The notes below the pieces were generated by a model. That model was not told where the DNA came from. It made no database searches and worked only from the letters and a program-made list of their open reading frames with translations. A stretch of DNA of 64,000 nucleotides. Origin: Acanthochromis polyacanthus (lineage: Eukaryota > Chordata > Actinopteri > Pomacentridae). Below are positions 1 through 12,900 of the stretch, one piece after another (the stretch's first letter is position 1; every line of letters starts with the position of its first letter). The stretch lies in NCBI RefSeq assembly GCF_021347895.1, contig NC_067130.1, forward strand, positions 25,503,817 to 25,567,816, read 5' to 3'. The translations under genes were made by a program, and so were the position numbers.

Positions 1-499
1 AACCCTGGATGAGTGGAAGTTAATGGGTGTATGCCCCTAAAAAATGTGATGCATATGGAGTAAGAGTAATGCCAGTTCACTGAATTTCAGGCTAATGCAA
101 ATAAAGACAATATGTGTTTTCACTATAGTTACTTAATGGTCAATTGATATTCAACCAAACTTCAGTATATCAGTATTTTTCTATTAACAAATACTGAAAT
201 GCCAGCCTATTATGTCCACTAATTATTGAGATTGCAGAAAAATTATCCAGACCTATTTGTTTAATGCAGAATATATAGTTAATAATTCTACATTGTATCA
301 TAACTGATAAGAGTCAGAAACAATTGCCTTCTGATGAAATTAGTTAATTGTAACCTTTTCTATGTTATATTTAATATCTGCAAATAAAAAAACTATAGCA
401 AACAGCAACAACAATAACAAAACCAAAAGGATTTGTAACCTTTAAGAAATCCAATGTAAAACACCTATAGACAAGGTAGATCATATATTTGCAACATTC

Positions 500-960
500 T
501 GTTAACAATATCGATGTTTCTAGAAAAGTTGCAACTGATGATTGTAATACAAGACAATCAGTCCTTCTCAGCATGGAGGATAACAGTGTTACACACATTT
601 CTGGAGGAATGTTTTACTGTTCTTCATAGGCAGTTGTATTTTATTTGGTTTGGTCTTTGTGGAGGGGTTATGTTGCTCTACCGCCTGTCTTTAAAATACA
701 CCACACATGGTCTAATGGATTCAAGTCAGGTGATCTCCTTGGCCAGGATATTTTTTTAGTTTTTCTACTGTAAAATTTCATATATTATTTTGGCAGTGTT
801 TTTTGGATCACTATTCTGCTGAAAAACCTCAATTTCACTGTCAGCACTACAAAGGTTGCTTTAAAAAGTTCTTGGCCATTTTTTGCCCAGAAACAAGGGG
901 CATGACTACAGATATGAGACATAATTGAACGTTATAAAGACTAATATCATTTTCCAAAAA
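500..960 (-). mobile_element. decayed Tc1/mariner transposase remnant
   Basis: The stretch with 'aaaatacaccacacatggtctaatggattcaagtcaggtgat' style wording resembles the antisense of the region before the second catalytic Asp in fish Tc1 elements (match to 'LDPNPLDHVW'-type context, from memory). No TIRs and no usable frame remain. Confidence 0.5.
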
Positions 961-1541
961 ACTAAAATGTTTGAAGCTATCAAAGAATAAAAGAGACGAA
1001 AGCTAAGAGTTGGCTGCTGTTGCTCCAGAACACAGCTCAGGTGGCAGTAACAGCCAAATGTGGCTTTGAAGGAAAACCAAAGCTGAGTCATTTCCAGGCC
1101 TGATGAGGGATTTAATTCAGCCTCCTCATTAAACAAGCCTAAATACATCTTGCAGGCTTCCAAGAGGCCATCCATTCAAGATTCCCCAATCATATTGACT
1201 GCTATACTGTACTTCGCGTGGTTCATCTCAACTTGAAAAGAGATCCTGCAAAGGAGAACTGTTATAGCTGGTCAAAGGTACTATATCAGCATTTCACCAA
1301 CTACCTAAACCATTTCTTTTTCACAGCTGCTGGTGGCATTTGAAACTGACAAGAATTTCAGATACATACGTATGCCATCAAATGAAGTCTCTAGGTCCTG
1401 AGAAAATACAAAACCCTTCTGTGTTCCATACCCAAGTTCTGGCCACTGACTGGAGTGGTATTCTGTGTCCATAAAAAGAGGTTTTTTGTTTTTGTTTTAT
1501 TGTGTGTGTTTCTGTATCATATGTGGATCATGAGGTGGTCT

Positions 1542-1612
1542 GACGGGCGGTGTGTACAAAGGGCAGGGGCTTAATCAACGCGAGCTTATGACCCGCGCTT
1601 ACTGGGAATTCC
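1542..1612 (-). pseudogene. fragment of 18S rRNA (3' region) inserted in non-ribosomal DNA
   Basis: The plus strand reads gacgggcggtgtgtacaaag, then a match to the antisense of the universally conserved segment near the 3' end of 18S rRNA (GAATTCCCAGTAAGC... to ...ACACACCGCCCGTC in sense). Over about 71 bases I see about one difference from a teleost 18S recalled from memory. Flanks are not ribosomal, so this is an isolated piece and not an rDNA unit. Confidence 0.88.
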
Positions 1613-1800
1613 TTTGACATTGAAATGCTGACTGTTCAGTCAGGTCACATGGTCTTTGTAATTTCTGTTTTGATTACCTGAACAGTGTTTCTTGGCATTC
1701 ATGGCATCCAAAGAATGATTCTATAGTCTTTGGTGATCTCCAAACTTCTCATAGTATAAATCATATAAGTTTTATGTTTCAGTGCAATGTTTTCAGAAAC

Positions 1801-2164
1801 GGGCGGCACAGTGACATAGTGGTTAGCACTTTCGCCTTGCAGCAAGAAGATCCCCTGTTCAAATCCCGGGGTGGGCCTGGGATCTTTCTGCATGGAGTTT
1901 GCATGTTCTCCCTGTGCATGCGTGGGTTTTCTCCGGGTACTCCGGCTTCCTCCCACAGTCCAAAAGCATGCTGAGGTTAATTGATTACTCTAAAATTGCC
2001 TGTAGGTGTGAAGGTCAGTGTGATTGTTTGTCTGTATATGTAGCCCTGCGACAGACTGGCGACCTGTCCAGGGTGTCCCCTGCCTTCGTCCGAGTCAGCT
2101 TGGATAGGCTCCAGCACCCCCCACGACCCTAGTGAGGATAAAGCGATGTATAGAGAATGGATGG
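1801..2164 (+). mobile_element. tRNA-derived SINE with ATGG-type tail and 14-bp target duplication
   Basis: The 5' part has a tRNA-like A box (tagtggttagcac) and B box (gttcaaatccc), the internal polymerase III promoter. The 3' end is ...agagaatggatggatg, the tail type of fish RTE LINEs that likely mobilise it (inference). It is flanked by a 14-bp direct repeat ATGTTTTCAGAAAC at 1787-1800 and 2165-2178, the mark of target-primed reverse transcription. Three other copies occur in the window (2361-2670, 31165-31402, 60335-60705). Confidence 0.85.
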
Positions 2165-2360
2165 ATGTTTTCAGAAACATTATTGCATACATTATACTGA
2201 TATTTACTTGCCTTCGGGGCTTTACCCTAAGAACTCTTCACTCCGTTTCTAACACCACTCTCAGATCATAGAGTTCAGTGATTTGGTGAAATATATCACA
2301 ACCACTAGATGAACATTTAACGTAGAGATATTTAGCAAATCTTTCTTCCTAACAGACTTA

Positions 2361-2672
2361 ACCATCCTTCCATCCATTATTTATACACCAATTAATCTTC
2401 ACTACAGTCGTGGGGGGACTGGAGTCTATCCCAGCTGATGTAGAGTGAAGGCCCAGGGAAAGTCACCAGTCTATCACAGGCCTACACATAGAGACAAGCA
2501 AGCACACTCGCATCACACCTATGGACAATTTAGAATTACCAGTTAACCACCAATAAACCCATGCATGCACAGGGAGAACATGCAAACTCCACACAGAAAG
2601 ATCCCAGGCCGGGACGCAAACAGGGGATCTTCTAGTTGCAAGGCAACAGTACTAACCACCACTGTGCAGCCC
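2361..2672 (-). mobile_element. older tRNA-derived SINE copy
   Basis: Same family as the element at 1801, reverse orientation, about 300 bp, more diverged and missing some internal bases. It begins with ccatccttccatccatt (tail side) and ends gtgcagccccc (head side). Its B box is degraded (gggacgcaaacag in antisense). Confidence 0.75.
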
Positions 2673-2849
2673 CCAGACTAAATTAAGCAAATTAAGATGA
2701 TGTTGAACATTACAGCAGTGCAGCCTTTTCATTGCTTTTTGGAAAAAAATGATTTTTGATCTTACCTTCTTGTATGTAACTACTTTTGATCAGTTTATAT
2801 TCTATGTCAGTATCAACAAAAGAAGACAAAAATCCAAGAGAATGCATTG

Positions 2850-3770
2850 TTTATTTGAAGTACCAACACTTTTGATAAGGTAGTAACTTTACAATGCATC
2901 CTGGATAATGGCCAGATCTCCACGGAAAACTAAATAGTGCAACTATACTAATTTGCAAAGACATTAAAACGACACAATGCTTTGATAAATAGCAAATTAA
3001 AATAATCAGTGAGATGTTTATTTCTTGTACTTTGCACTGGAATCATATTGTTTTATAAATAGAAAATCTTAGATTTATTGTATTACAGGCTGGTGAGAAA
3101 TAAATAACTTGCTGTTCATTCTAACATGCACAACTGGTGTATCTCAAGAGCACTAATTACAGATATTACATTATATACATTCAGCAACAGGTATCAGTCA
3201 GTGAGCTCACAGACCATTTGAATTTTACACCAAAAAAACTTGGTAGTTTAATAAAATCACATCACCAAAACAATATTACTTAATATTCAAATTAAAACCA
3301 ACTTACAGTGAAATTTATGTAAATATAGTGTTGTCTAAAAAGAATTATGTAGCCTAACGTCTTTGACACTTTGATTTCGATTAAATTTTCAACAAGTCTC
3401 TTATTTAAACTAGTCACACACTTCACATCACTGATAAACCCTTCTGCTGTATTTGTACAGATATTGGCCGCTATCTTTCCAACAAAATGAACATAGCAAA
3501 AAAAGCTAATCTGCTGCATCAAAATCCGAATGCAAACATCAGCCGGATTGTGGAGAAGCCAAGTTTCTGTTCTTTTCCCTTTGGCTCACATAGCTGAGTC
3601 AGGTGGATTGGGTATATTCGGTCCAGTACTAGGACTTCCTGCTGACTGAGTCCTGTCTTGCAGGACGACTTGGATGGCTGTGCGTCTTGTTTGTACTATT
3701 GGGTCCTCACTGTCCACGGCCCAGGAGGAGGTATGCTGGCTGAGGTGCGACCCACAGAGATGACAGGGTT
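2850..3770 (-). other. lmx1b: probable lmx1b 3' UTR with candidate poly(A) signals
   Basis: Downstream of the stop codon the minus strand has AATAAA hexamers at 3079-3074, 3022-3017 and 2855-2850. No recognised repeat lies between these sites and the stop, and an old SINE starts near 2670. Which signal is used, and whether the UTR extends further, cannot be told from sequence. Confidence 0.4.
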
Positions 3771-3913
3771 TCAGGAGGCAAAGTAGGAGCTCTGCATGAA
3801 GTAAAGGCGGTCGATGGGGTTCCCCGCCCGTACATCTGAAGTGGCCATAAAGCAGTCACTTAGACTTGTCAGAGAGGTGTCACTGTCAATGTCATGGAAG
3901 ATAGATTCAGCAC
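3771..3913 (-). CDS. lmx1b: lmx1b terminal coding exon (exon 8 by homology) with stop
   Basis: 143 nt after a ...ctactttcatcag acceptor, ending in TGA (3773-3771). It encodes [19 protein letters not shown], then [19 protein letters not shown] and MQSSYFAS. Compared with the usual LMX1B C terminus, about five residues (normally GSLQA) are missing between SDV and the R of the [10 protein letters not shown] block, and a Ser before MQSS is Phe. The reading frame is open and the ending matches the family, so this is a real terminus. The 3' UTR continues toward lower coordinates. Confidence 0.94.
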
Positions 3914-6900
3914 CTGATGAAAGTAGAGAAGACATGGGGAGGTAAAAAACAATGATAAGCATGTGGGTTCATCATCCTTTGACGCTGCATTGTCATAATT
4001 TGATCATTTCATTCATTTAAAAAAAAATAAACTAAAACACATGTGATATTATAATGATTATCTGCATGCATCCGTCGTTATGTTTTGAAACTGGGCAACC
4101 AAATGTTACTGGTGGGATCTGGACTCTCCCACAGAAACCCCCCCCCCCCCCAAAAAAAACTCACTTTCACTTCTGGCTGCCTGTACATGCTGTAGTAGGA
4201 GGGAGATGTGCTGTGGTCAGACATACAGCGTAAATAAGAGATAAATGTAGGCTCCAGGTCTAAAAAGTAAAGCCAAATGCAGAAGTACCTTAAACCTGCA
4301 CATTTTCCCACAAACAGCAGGTGGCGACTTCTCTGGCTCCACAAAAAGGTCAGATTTTATAGAAATCTTGAGAAAAAAAAAAACTTCTCACTTGTTCTGT
4401 TGTGTCAGTGAAGTTTTCCTAATCATTGTACGGTCTCAATCACCAGTTTCAAGTCTCCATTTTGTAAATTATGGCACTATTTATCTGAAAATAAATAATG
4501 AAGCAAGTATGCTGCTACCATATCACCGTGCCCAGTGTGGTCAGGTTCTCCGGTCGGATCCACCCTTTGCTTGTTTGGCCAAGTTTCAAAAGACCTACAT
4601 CTGTCTTGTCTTTCTGTGGCTTGTCAGTGTCCACTTTTTGCACAATGATATTAACCATTCTGAACAGCTTTCAGTGTGAGGCATAACCCATTCCTGTGTG
4701 ATCAGTGAGCTCACGTTAAGTAGGCAGGCTGGCAATCTTAGCAAAGGCAAACTTACGATTTGCTTTTGCGTTCTACTGATAATACACTGCTACTAAAGCT
4801 TATTTAAAGTTGGCTGTTAAGCTAAATGGCATGTTCCTCATTTTTGTAAACAGACTCCCATATGGGAAAACAAACTATGACTGAATCAGAAGCCTTTATT
4901 GCCATTCTATGCTGAAAACACACAACAAAATTTGGACTGACAGACATTGCGTGAACTCAGAGGGGGTCTATCACTATTTCTGTTTTTAAAAGGGCAAAGG
5001 TGGGATAGCAAAGCAATAACTTTGGTCCTCCTACCTGAAGAATGGGGAAATCAGTTGCTCCACTTGCTCTATTGATTGGACATTTGGCTGAATAAGATTA
5101 CCATAAAAATATATTTGATTGTCATGGTAGCTGTAGTGTGTTGGATTCTAACACTTTGATATCATCTGGCATGTACACTAAAGTCAAAGCACTACAGTAG
5201 GTGCCAATTTATCGAAAAATATATATAACAATTTTAAGGAAAGGTTCCACCTTTTCAGAAAGACATATAAAAGAAAACAAGAAGTAGTGGATTGTGTTGA
5301 ATTACCGAAGCTAGTGGAAAAGAGACAACCCCAGAAATGATGCCTGGACATCCACTCTCTTGCAATGCACAACTGAACTTTAACATGACCCAAACTCAGT
5401 GTTGCAAATTGTATTTACCATAATTACTTGCTAGTTATACTTTGACCTACTTCACTGAGTGGAGCTGCATGCATTTTTAAAGTGAAACATCCAATAAATT
5501 GATTTTTGAGTTTTGCTGTTCTTCCGCAAAGAATAACCTCTTAATTTAAGATTAAGAGGTTAAACGAGATTTCTCATACTTTGATGCCGCATTAATTCAA
5601 ACTCAAGCAGCTGTAGAAAACAGACAAGGATCCATTCAAGTAAAAACAAAATAACTGCAGTGTAACAATACCATGAAGAAGCTGTGGTAATGGAAACACT
5701 CTGGAACTAAATCTATCTACTGGTATGAAGTTAGATGTCAGAGATCAGAATTTGCTATTGGTTGTGTGTGTGCATGCGTGTGTAGGTTGTGTTTGAACAT
5801 TGTTCTCCATATTTAATTGGAGGAACATGTAATACTGCTCTCCTGGGTGTCAGTCTTTTTTCATGGGACTCACTGGGTTTAAATAAAGACAACTTGATAG
5901 GTCAATCAATTTTAAACAGCCGTTACACTTTATTGGTTAATTTCCATTGCAGCCAATAAAATAGAAATGAGGAGTCTGGATGAGAGACTTTGGGTCTTTA
6001 GATATATGTGACATTACTAGGTTTGGGGAGCACTTTTAGATGCTAGATCAAATTTTGTAGTCTTTGGGGAACAAACCAGTATTTTTGCATATGTCTGTTT
6101 CACAAAAATTCCAAAGACTTTTAACTGCAGTCTCCAAACAGCAACAAGATTTTACTTTTTGATTTAGCATTTGATTTTCATTACTTTTCATATATAAAAA
6201 CTACTTTCTGACACTTGAATTGTGTTAAATAAGAGATGCAAAATATAAACTTTGCTTTTATTGTTTCACATCTCTGCAATAGACATGGGTATTTAGCTTT
6301 CTCTCTATGATACTACAAGGTCTTATGTTGTAAAATGCCCTGAATTTACTTATATTTTGAATTGGTGGTAAGTAAAATTTAACTGAATTCAACAAATAAC
6401 TACCTATAATTTGGAGAACAAAAACACTGTAGTTATATGACAGAGTGTTGCAGTCTATCAAAGAAAGCGCAGACACTGTGTAGGCAAATCTGTCCATTGT
6501 GAACTATTGACATGTTTAAAGGGACAAGTGACATGGCAGCAGACCAGAATCATATACGTAGATCCATCTGTTAGCGTCATGGCCTTCTGTCATTCAGACA
6601 TTGGTCACTTTTTCACTAATGTTCCTCACAGCTTTACTCATGCATACCCACAACAATCACAAAGAGAGCCATGGTGCAATATTCGTCATACACATGAGAC
6701 TAGAGAATATGTCAAGTAATGTATGATAAATAATAAAACACTAACAAACAAAACACTGTGCATACATTAATAGCAAGCAAATCAAACTGTCCAGGTAGCA
6801 ATAGTTATAGTCTAATTTATTTATAATTTCCAAAACAAAACAAAAATATGTCCATGATAATCGAACAAATACTTTACTGTCTGAGTGCCATTCTTTCTGT

Positions 6901-9832
6901 TCTGTGTTCCTTGTGTTTCTGCTTCTTTCTTTCTCTCCATTTTGTCATTCATTTGTACTTGTTCTTTCTGTGTGTCTATGCCTACAGGTATTTGATAAAG
7001 TCACAGGGCCAACTCCAAACAGCTGGAGGCAACAAACTGAATGTCAGCTCCTGTTAGCATTTCATCAAAGCCTGGATTATGTTCATTACTTTTGTATCTT
7101 ATTAATATTACCTGTTACAGACTGTCTAATGGACACTTCAGTTTGTAAGAGATGTGAAATTGTACAGCAAAGTAAATTCTTCCTCAAATCACTTATTCAC
7201 TATCAAGCTGAAGTGATTTGGAAAAGTTACTCGGCCCGGCCTAATAAGATTGTTGATGTGACTCACATGGAAAAGTATCTACGGTACATTTGGACATGAA
7301 GCCAACACATTTAGATGCTGTTAGATTTACAGAAACAAGCACATGTCTGAAAGGGGCATTTGAGTGTAAGGCTAACCGTAGGGGTTCATGTGGTCACCAG
7401 GCAACTGTGGTGGGGTGAGACCCTGTTGGAAGGAGTCAGCGTTGTAGCTGCCGTGCTCCATGGTCACCAGCTGCTGCTGCTGCTGCTGGCTTGGATGTAA
7501 AGGCCCTGAGTATGAGCTGAGCAGGTCCTCCATACATCCTGATATCACCTCTGTAAAAATCAGTGGCAACAAATAAAAAAGGGGTTACAGCTCTCAGCAA
7601 TATGCCACATGTACACATTGTCTTCTGTATATGTGAGGACATTTCAGATTTTCTCAACTTCACTGCATTTTAATTTTACCCTCATGACCACCAATGTACT
7701 CATTTACATGTTACAGCCTTGTGATTTTTTGTCACAAATTGTGATCTGGAATTTTAGTAATTAGAATAGAGTTGCAAATTTTAGTAATGCTCCATTACTT
7801 TGACATTTGGGAGTTGGTAAGTTTGTGATTGTAGTTAGATGATTAGTTACTTATATGTCCATGTCTCAAGCCCTCATACTGATGTGTGAAGGCTTGAAAG
7901 TGATCCCCAGAGTAATGTCTATTTATTTGATATTGTAATTTAAACTGTAGCTTCTAAGGATGTACTGGTCAAACTTTTTTTTTTAATGTCTCAAGCTTGA
8001 GATGCCCACGGATAGAAAATTCCGAATAAAAAGTGTGATAAATGGTGTCTTGGCCTGTTGAAGGTGTCCATCAAAAGTTTGGCATATGCTTGTTTTATAA
8101 TGGTGGTCTGTGTGGAAAATGGTGTCTGGGCTGCAGGGGACATTTTTGTTGTAATACCACTGACAAATCAGCAGCCAGTCAAAGAGATCAACAGTTTTAT
8201 TAATATGTCCATACAAACACATCGATTCATTTCAATGAACTCATCTTCCCTGGCTGACTAACATCACTCTCTCAACCGCATATCTTTCAGTGGTTGAACT
8301 GATCAGAATTAGATAAACATTGCAACAGCAAAGTAATAAAACTAATAATTTGTTTTTTATGTCATTTAGGCTACTATTGTAATTTGGGATGATTTCTACA
8401 GACTGCATACTGATGTGGTGGATTTAGTCAAGCAAAGATTACAAATGCATCTTATGCTTTGGCACCTGGTTTAACATCTGGCTACAATGTTTATTAGACC
8501 ATGTGCCAAGGTGATTTTGAGCAGATCATAATCCCTCTCTCATGCTTCTCAATTGCATTTATTAATTTAATATCATATAGTTTGATACTCTCAAGCCATG
8601 CATGTGGCCACATGTAAAAAGGGCATATGTGCCACATATGTTTGCGTATGACCTGCTAACATGAAAAGATGCATAAATATAAATATGGAATTACTAAAAA
8701 GAGTTAGGATATAAGGTTGTCTTGCTCATGAGCCTGAACATCTCCATAGATGTGAACACAGAGACTGCATCTATCCTTTTATCTACAGAATATAAATGCT
8801 GTACAACAAATGGTTTCTCAGATACTGTAAATGCATTGTCTTAACTGAATGACTGTTTTATCTTGCAGATATCTCATCTGATCCAGGAGGCTTCATTTCA
8901 TTCTAACATCAACTTCAAACAACCCCCACTTGCTGGTTTGCTTAGCTCATTTGGTTAACAGCAGCAGCTTCTACTATAATAAACCCTCCTGCTATGCCAA
9001 TATTGACATGCTGGAAGTCCCTGAACAGATAGAGGCAGTGCTTGCCAAAGCACTGAGACACTTATCTAAACTGTCTGCTCATATCCGCTGTGAGACCACA
9101 GTGGAAATAAGCCTGGTAGCCATGAGGAACTGTCGCATAGAGAGAATCATGGCTCCCACTTTATAGCTCTGCCATCGGAAAAACTCTTATTTACCAACAG
9201 AGATGTCCCTCAGCTTCAGAATATGGGACTCATGTTGCCGTGTACAAAACTGGGAGTGTTTGCCGAGTGACTCTACTGTGTTTATTGTTCCCATAATAAA
9301 TTTAATATTTCAAGCTGTTTATCCTAATAATTCATACATTAGCCAATTCTCAGTAATCACTGTCAATACAATTATAACTCTGATTACAGTTATCAGAAGG
9401 ACATTGTTAATGCTTTGCGTCACATGAGAGAAAGCAGCTAACCAGAACAGTACATACACATACACGATAAATCCTCACCTTGGCCTAGCCTTTGGCTGTT
9501 GTGTTGCTCCTGCTGTTGTTGTTGTCTGCGGGCTAACTTCTTCATCTGTAAATAAATAAACACAGTAAACAACTCGCTGTGTGTCTGACAGACTGTTATT
9601 GAGGAGACACTGACAAAACAAAAAACAAATGTGAAAGAGCTCACTTTTCAACCTCCACTAGAGTCTACATTCGAAACCCCAATTTACAAAGAAAAAATTG
9701 TGGAGTGATATGAAATTCCTTCACATGGTCAAACCATGCCTGAGAGATTCAAAGTCAAAGATGCATCTTTGGACAATACAGATACAGTGGTCCCTCGTCT
9801 ATCGTGGGGGTTACGTTCTAGACCCCCATATA

Positions 9833-9872
<40 letters not shown>

Positions 9873-9875
9873 TGA

Positions 9876-9954
<79 letters not shown>

Positions 9955-12900
9955 TGTCATTATTGTGGTTTATGTTAGTGTTACAGTGTTATTAATCTTT
10001 GTGTATTATTGCGTATTTGTACTTTAGTCAGCCTAGTTAGTTTGGTTAAGTGTTATGTTGTCAGGATCATGAATGTGAAGTGTACTGTGTTTGACGACTG
10101 CCTGGTGCATTTCAGCAGCTGTTGTCTGTATGTGTCAAAGTAAAAGGATCTGCCAGGTGCACACTGCAGTTATGGCAAATATCCTTTCTCTAGTGCTTAT
10201 ATCAATAATAAATATATAAAAATGCCTATATACTGCAAAAATCCCACAATATAGTGAAAAATCCCCAATACCAAATATAATTTTAAAACCCTGCGATACA
10301 GTGAGACTGCGACATGGCAAGGAACCACTGTAAATTCTGTGTTTATTTGTTTATTTTTTCTTTTTAAAAACATTATTTCCAAACAAATCCTTAACAAAAA
10401 CAAATGAAAAACCCCACATAAAACAAGAATTATATACCTTAAAGGCAAAACTTAAACAAGAAAAACTAAAAAGTTGACCATTTCAAGAAATATAGAGTTG
10501 CAATTTATACAGTATATACAACAGTTACTGCACTGAGTTTTTGAATTCTGAAGTTATTTTGTTTTTTTAATTGCTCTTAACAGGAAATACTTTATTGTAT
10601 TACAGTTGTTACATACAAACATATACACACATACATATATATGTATATATATATACACACACACACATATTCTTCCACCTAATAAAAAACAACTAACAAA
10701 CAAAAACATATGTCTAGGCTCACCAAGACTGAAGCTGTGCACTAAACCAGACATAATTCACATGGATTCATTAAAAAACACAAATATAGATGCAAGATAA
10801 CAGCAAAGTGGTCATTAAGTGGGCTCTGTGTTTACCTAGATGTTTCAACACTGGACCCCAGTCAGAGAAGAATTTGTCCCTGGAACCCCTGAGAGCATAT
10901 TTTATTTTCTCTAATTGTATGAATTGTGTCAGGTCGCTAAACCACAAAGATACTTCAGGTCGATTTTTTGATTTCCAATGTAATAATATTCTTCTACATG
11001 CGAGCAATGTCATAAAAGCAATTATGTTTTTATAACTTTTCCTTAATGTTGTGTGTTTTCTATCTGAGGTACCAAATGTGGCCATAGCTGCGATGGGTTA
11101 AAGATCTATATTCAGTGCTTCTGACAGCATTTTAAAGATGGCAGACCAATAGGTAGCCAGGGCTGGACACGACCAAAACATGTATGTTAGATCAGCAGGA
11201 GAGTTTTGACACCTGTCTCAGCTTGCATCTGTGTTAAGATATATTTTAGCCAGTCGTGCTTTGGAGTAGTGGATGCGATGTAGAATCTTGAATTGTATAA
11301 TGCTTAATTTGGTGCAGGAAGTGCTGTTGTTAACTCTAAGAAGAGCACTCTCCCAAGTGTCCTCTTCCAAGTCTTCCCCCAGCTCATTCACCCAGTCTGC
11401 TCTGATCTTTGCTAGTGTTGTGTTTTTTTAAGGAGGTTATACAATCACTAATCCTTGAGATAAATCTTTTCGAATTGATTGGGGATTTTAACAGATCATT
11501 GAAACCAGAAGGTGATGTTATGTATGGAATGTTGGGATCATGATGTTGAAGTAAGTGGTGGACTTGAAAATATCGAAACAGGCTGGACCGAGGAAGGCCA
11601 AATTTGTGTGATAACTCATCAAAGCTTGCAAAAATAGAATTTATACACATATCCTTAAAATTATGAATGCCTCAACTCTGCCAGAGACTAAATTCAGAGT
11701 CTAACCTAGCTGGGGGGAAGAGGTCATTCTTGTGTATGGGACTTTGATAGAGAACGTTTTTAAACCCAGAGTTCCGTCTAAGCTGAATCCGTATTTTGAG
11801 AGTGTTTATAACTATTGGATTGTTAGTGTATTGCAGAAAAGAGAGGGGGAGGCTGGAGGTGACCAGGGCTCTAAGAGAGGTGGAGATGCAAGATGCAGCT
11901 TCAAGTTGGCACCAGTCTGCATCAGGAGTATGGAGCCAATACATCATTTTTATGAACATTTGAGGCCCAATAAAAATGAAAAAACATTTGGAAGAGCTAA
12001 ACTACCTTGATTTTTAGGCCTCTGTAACAGTTCTAGCTGTGTTCTAGGTTTCTTCCCATCCTATATTAGTGAGATTAAGGCCTTATCAATAGATTTAGAA
12101 AAGATTTAGGAAGATAAAGAGTAATACATTGAAACAGGTAAAGACACCTGGGAAGCACATTCATTTTAATAGAGTTCACTTTTCCCGCTAAGGTTAGCTG
12201 ACATGGTTTCCATTTCTTCAGGTCTAATTTGACTTTTTCAAATAGTAAACAGAAGTTTTCTTGGTAGAGATTTTGCATGTCCTGTGTAATATTAATGCCC
12301 AGGTATTTAAAGCCATTCCTAGACATTTTGAATGGTAGAGTACCATCCTGTATTTGAAGAGCCTGATCATTAACAAGATAACATTCACTTTTACTAAAGT
12401 TCAGTTTGCACCCAGAAAGAACACCAAATCTCCTCAGGGCATGGGTAATATGGAGAGCACATATTAATCCCAGTGATTGATGGTGATGCTTTAATTCTTA
12501 AAGACAAGGACTCCATGGCCTCAGGTCTGTGGGCGGCAGGTTGGCAGCTATGCCAACAAGGTGAACTTACACATCGTCGATCTCAGGTGATTAATCATCA
12601 TCTGGCTGAATAACCCATGACACAAAGTCTTATTCTTTACTGAACCTCCAGTTGAAAAACTTCTGGGCTTCATCAGGTGAGTCGAAGGTGAACACGTCAT
12701 CTTCGCACATCACTCACAGCTGGGCTGTGTAGAGCTGGTGGAATCTGATGTTCTTCTACTACAAATCCTGCTTGATGTGGTTAAACGCGGCTGTCTTTTT
12801 AGCGAGTGTTGTGTGGACATCCTGGTAGATCCTTATAGTGGCACCCTGGTATTTGAGCTCATAATTTCTGGCCCAGCGCAGTACGGTGTTCTCTCAGGCG

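Noticed and set aside
1774..2132. Plus-strand frames over 1774-2132 and minus frames over the same interval
   Set aside because: They cover a SINE; the four copies in the window give similar frames.
9698..10027. Open frames of about 100 codons rich in Val-Cys or Thr-His (also at 17581, 24408, 43597)
   Set aside because: They are translations of GT/CA microsatellites and have no gene support.
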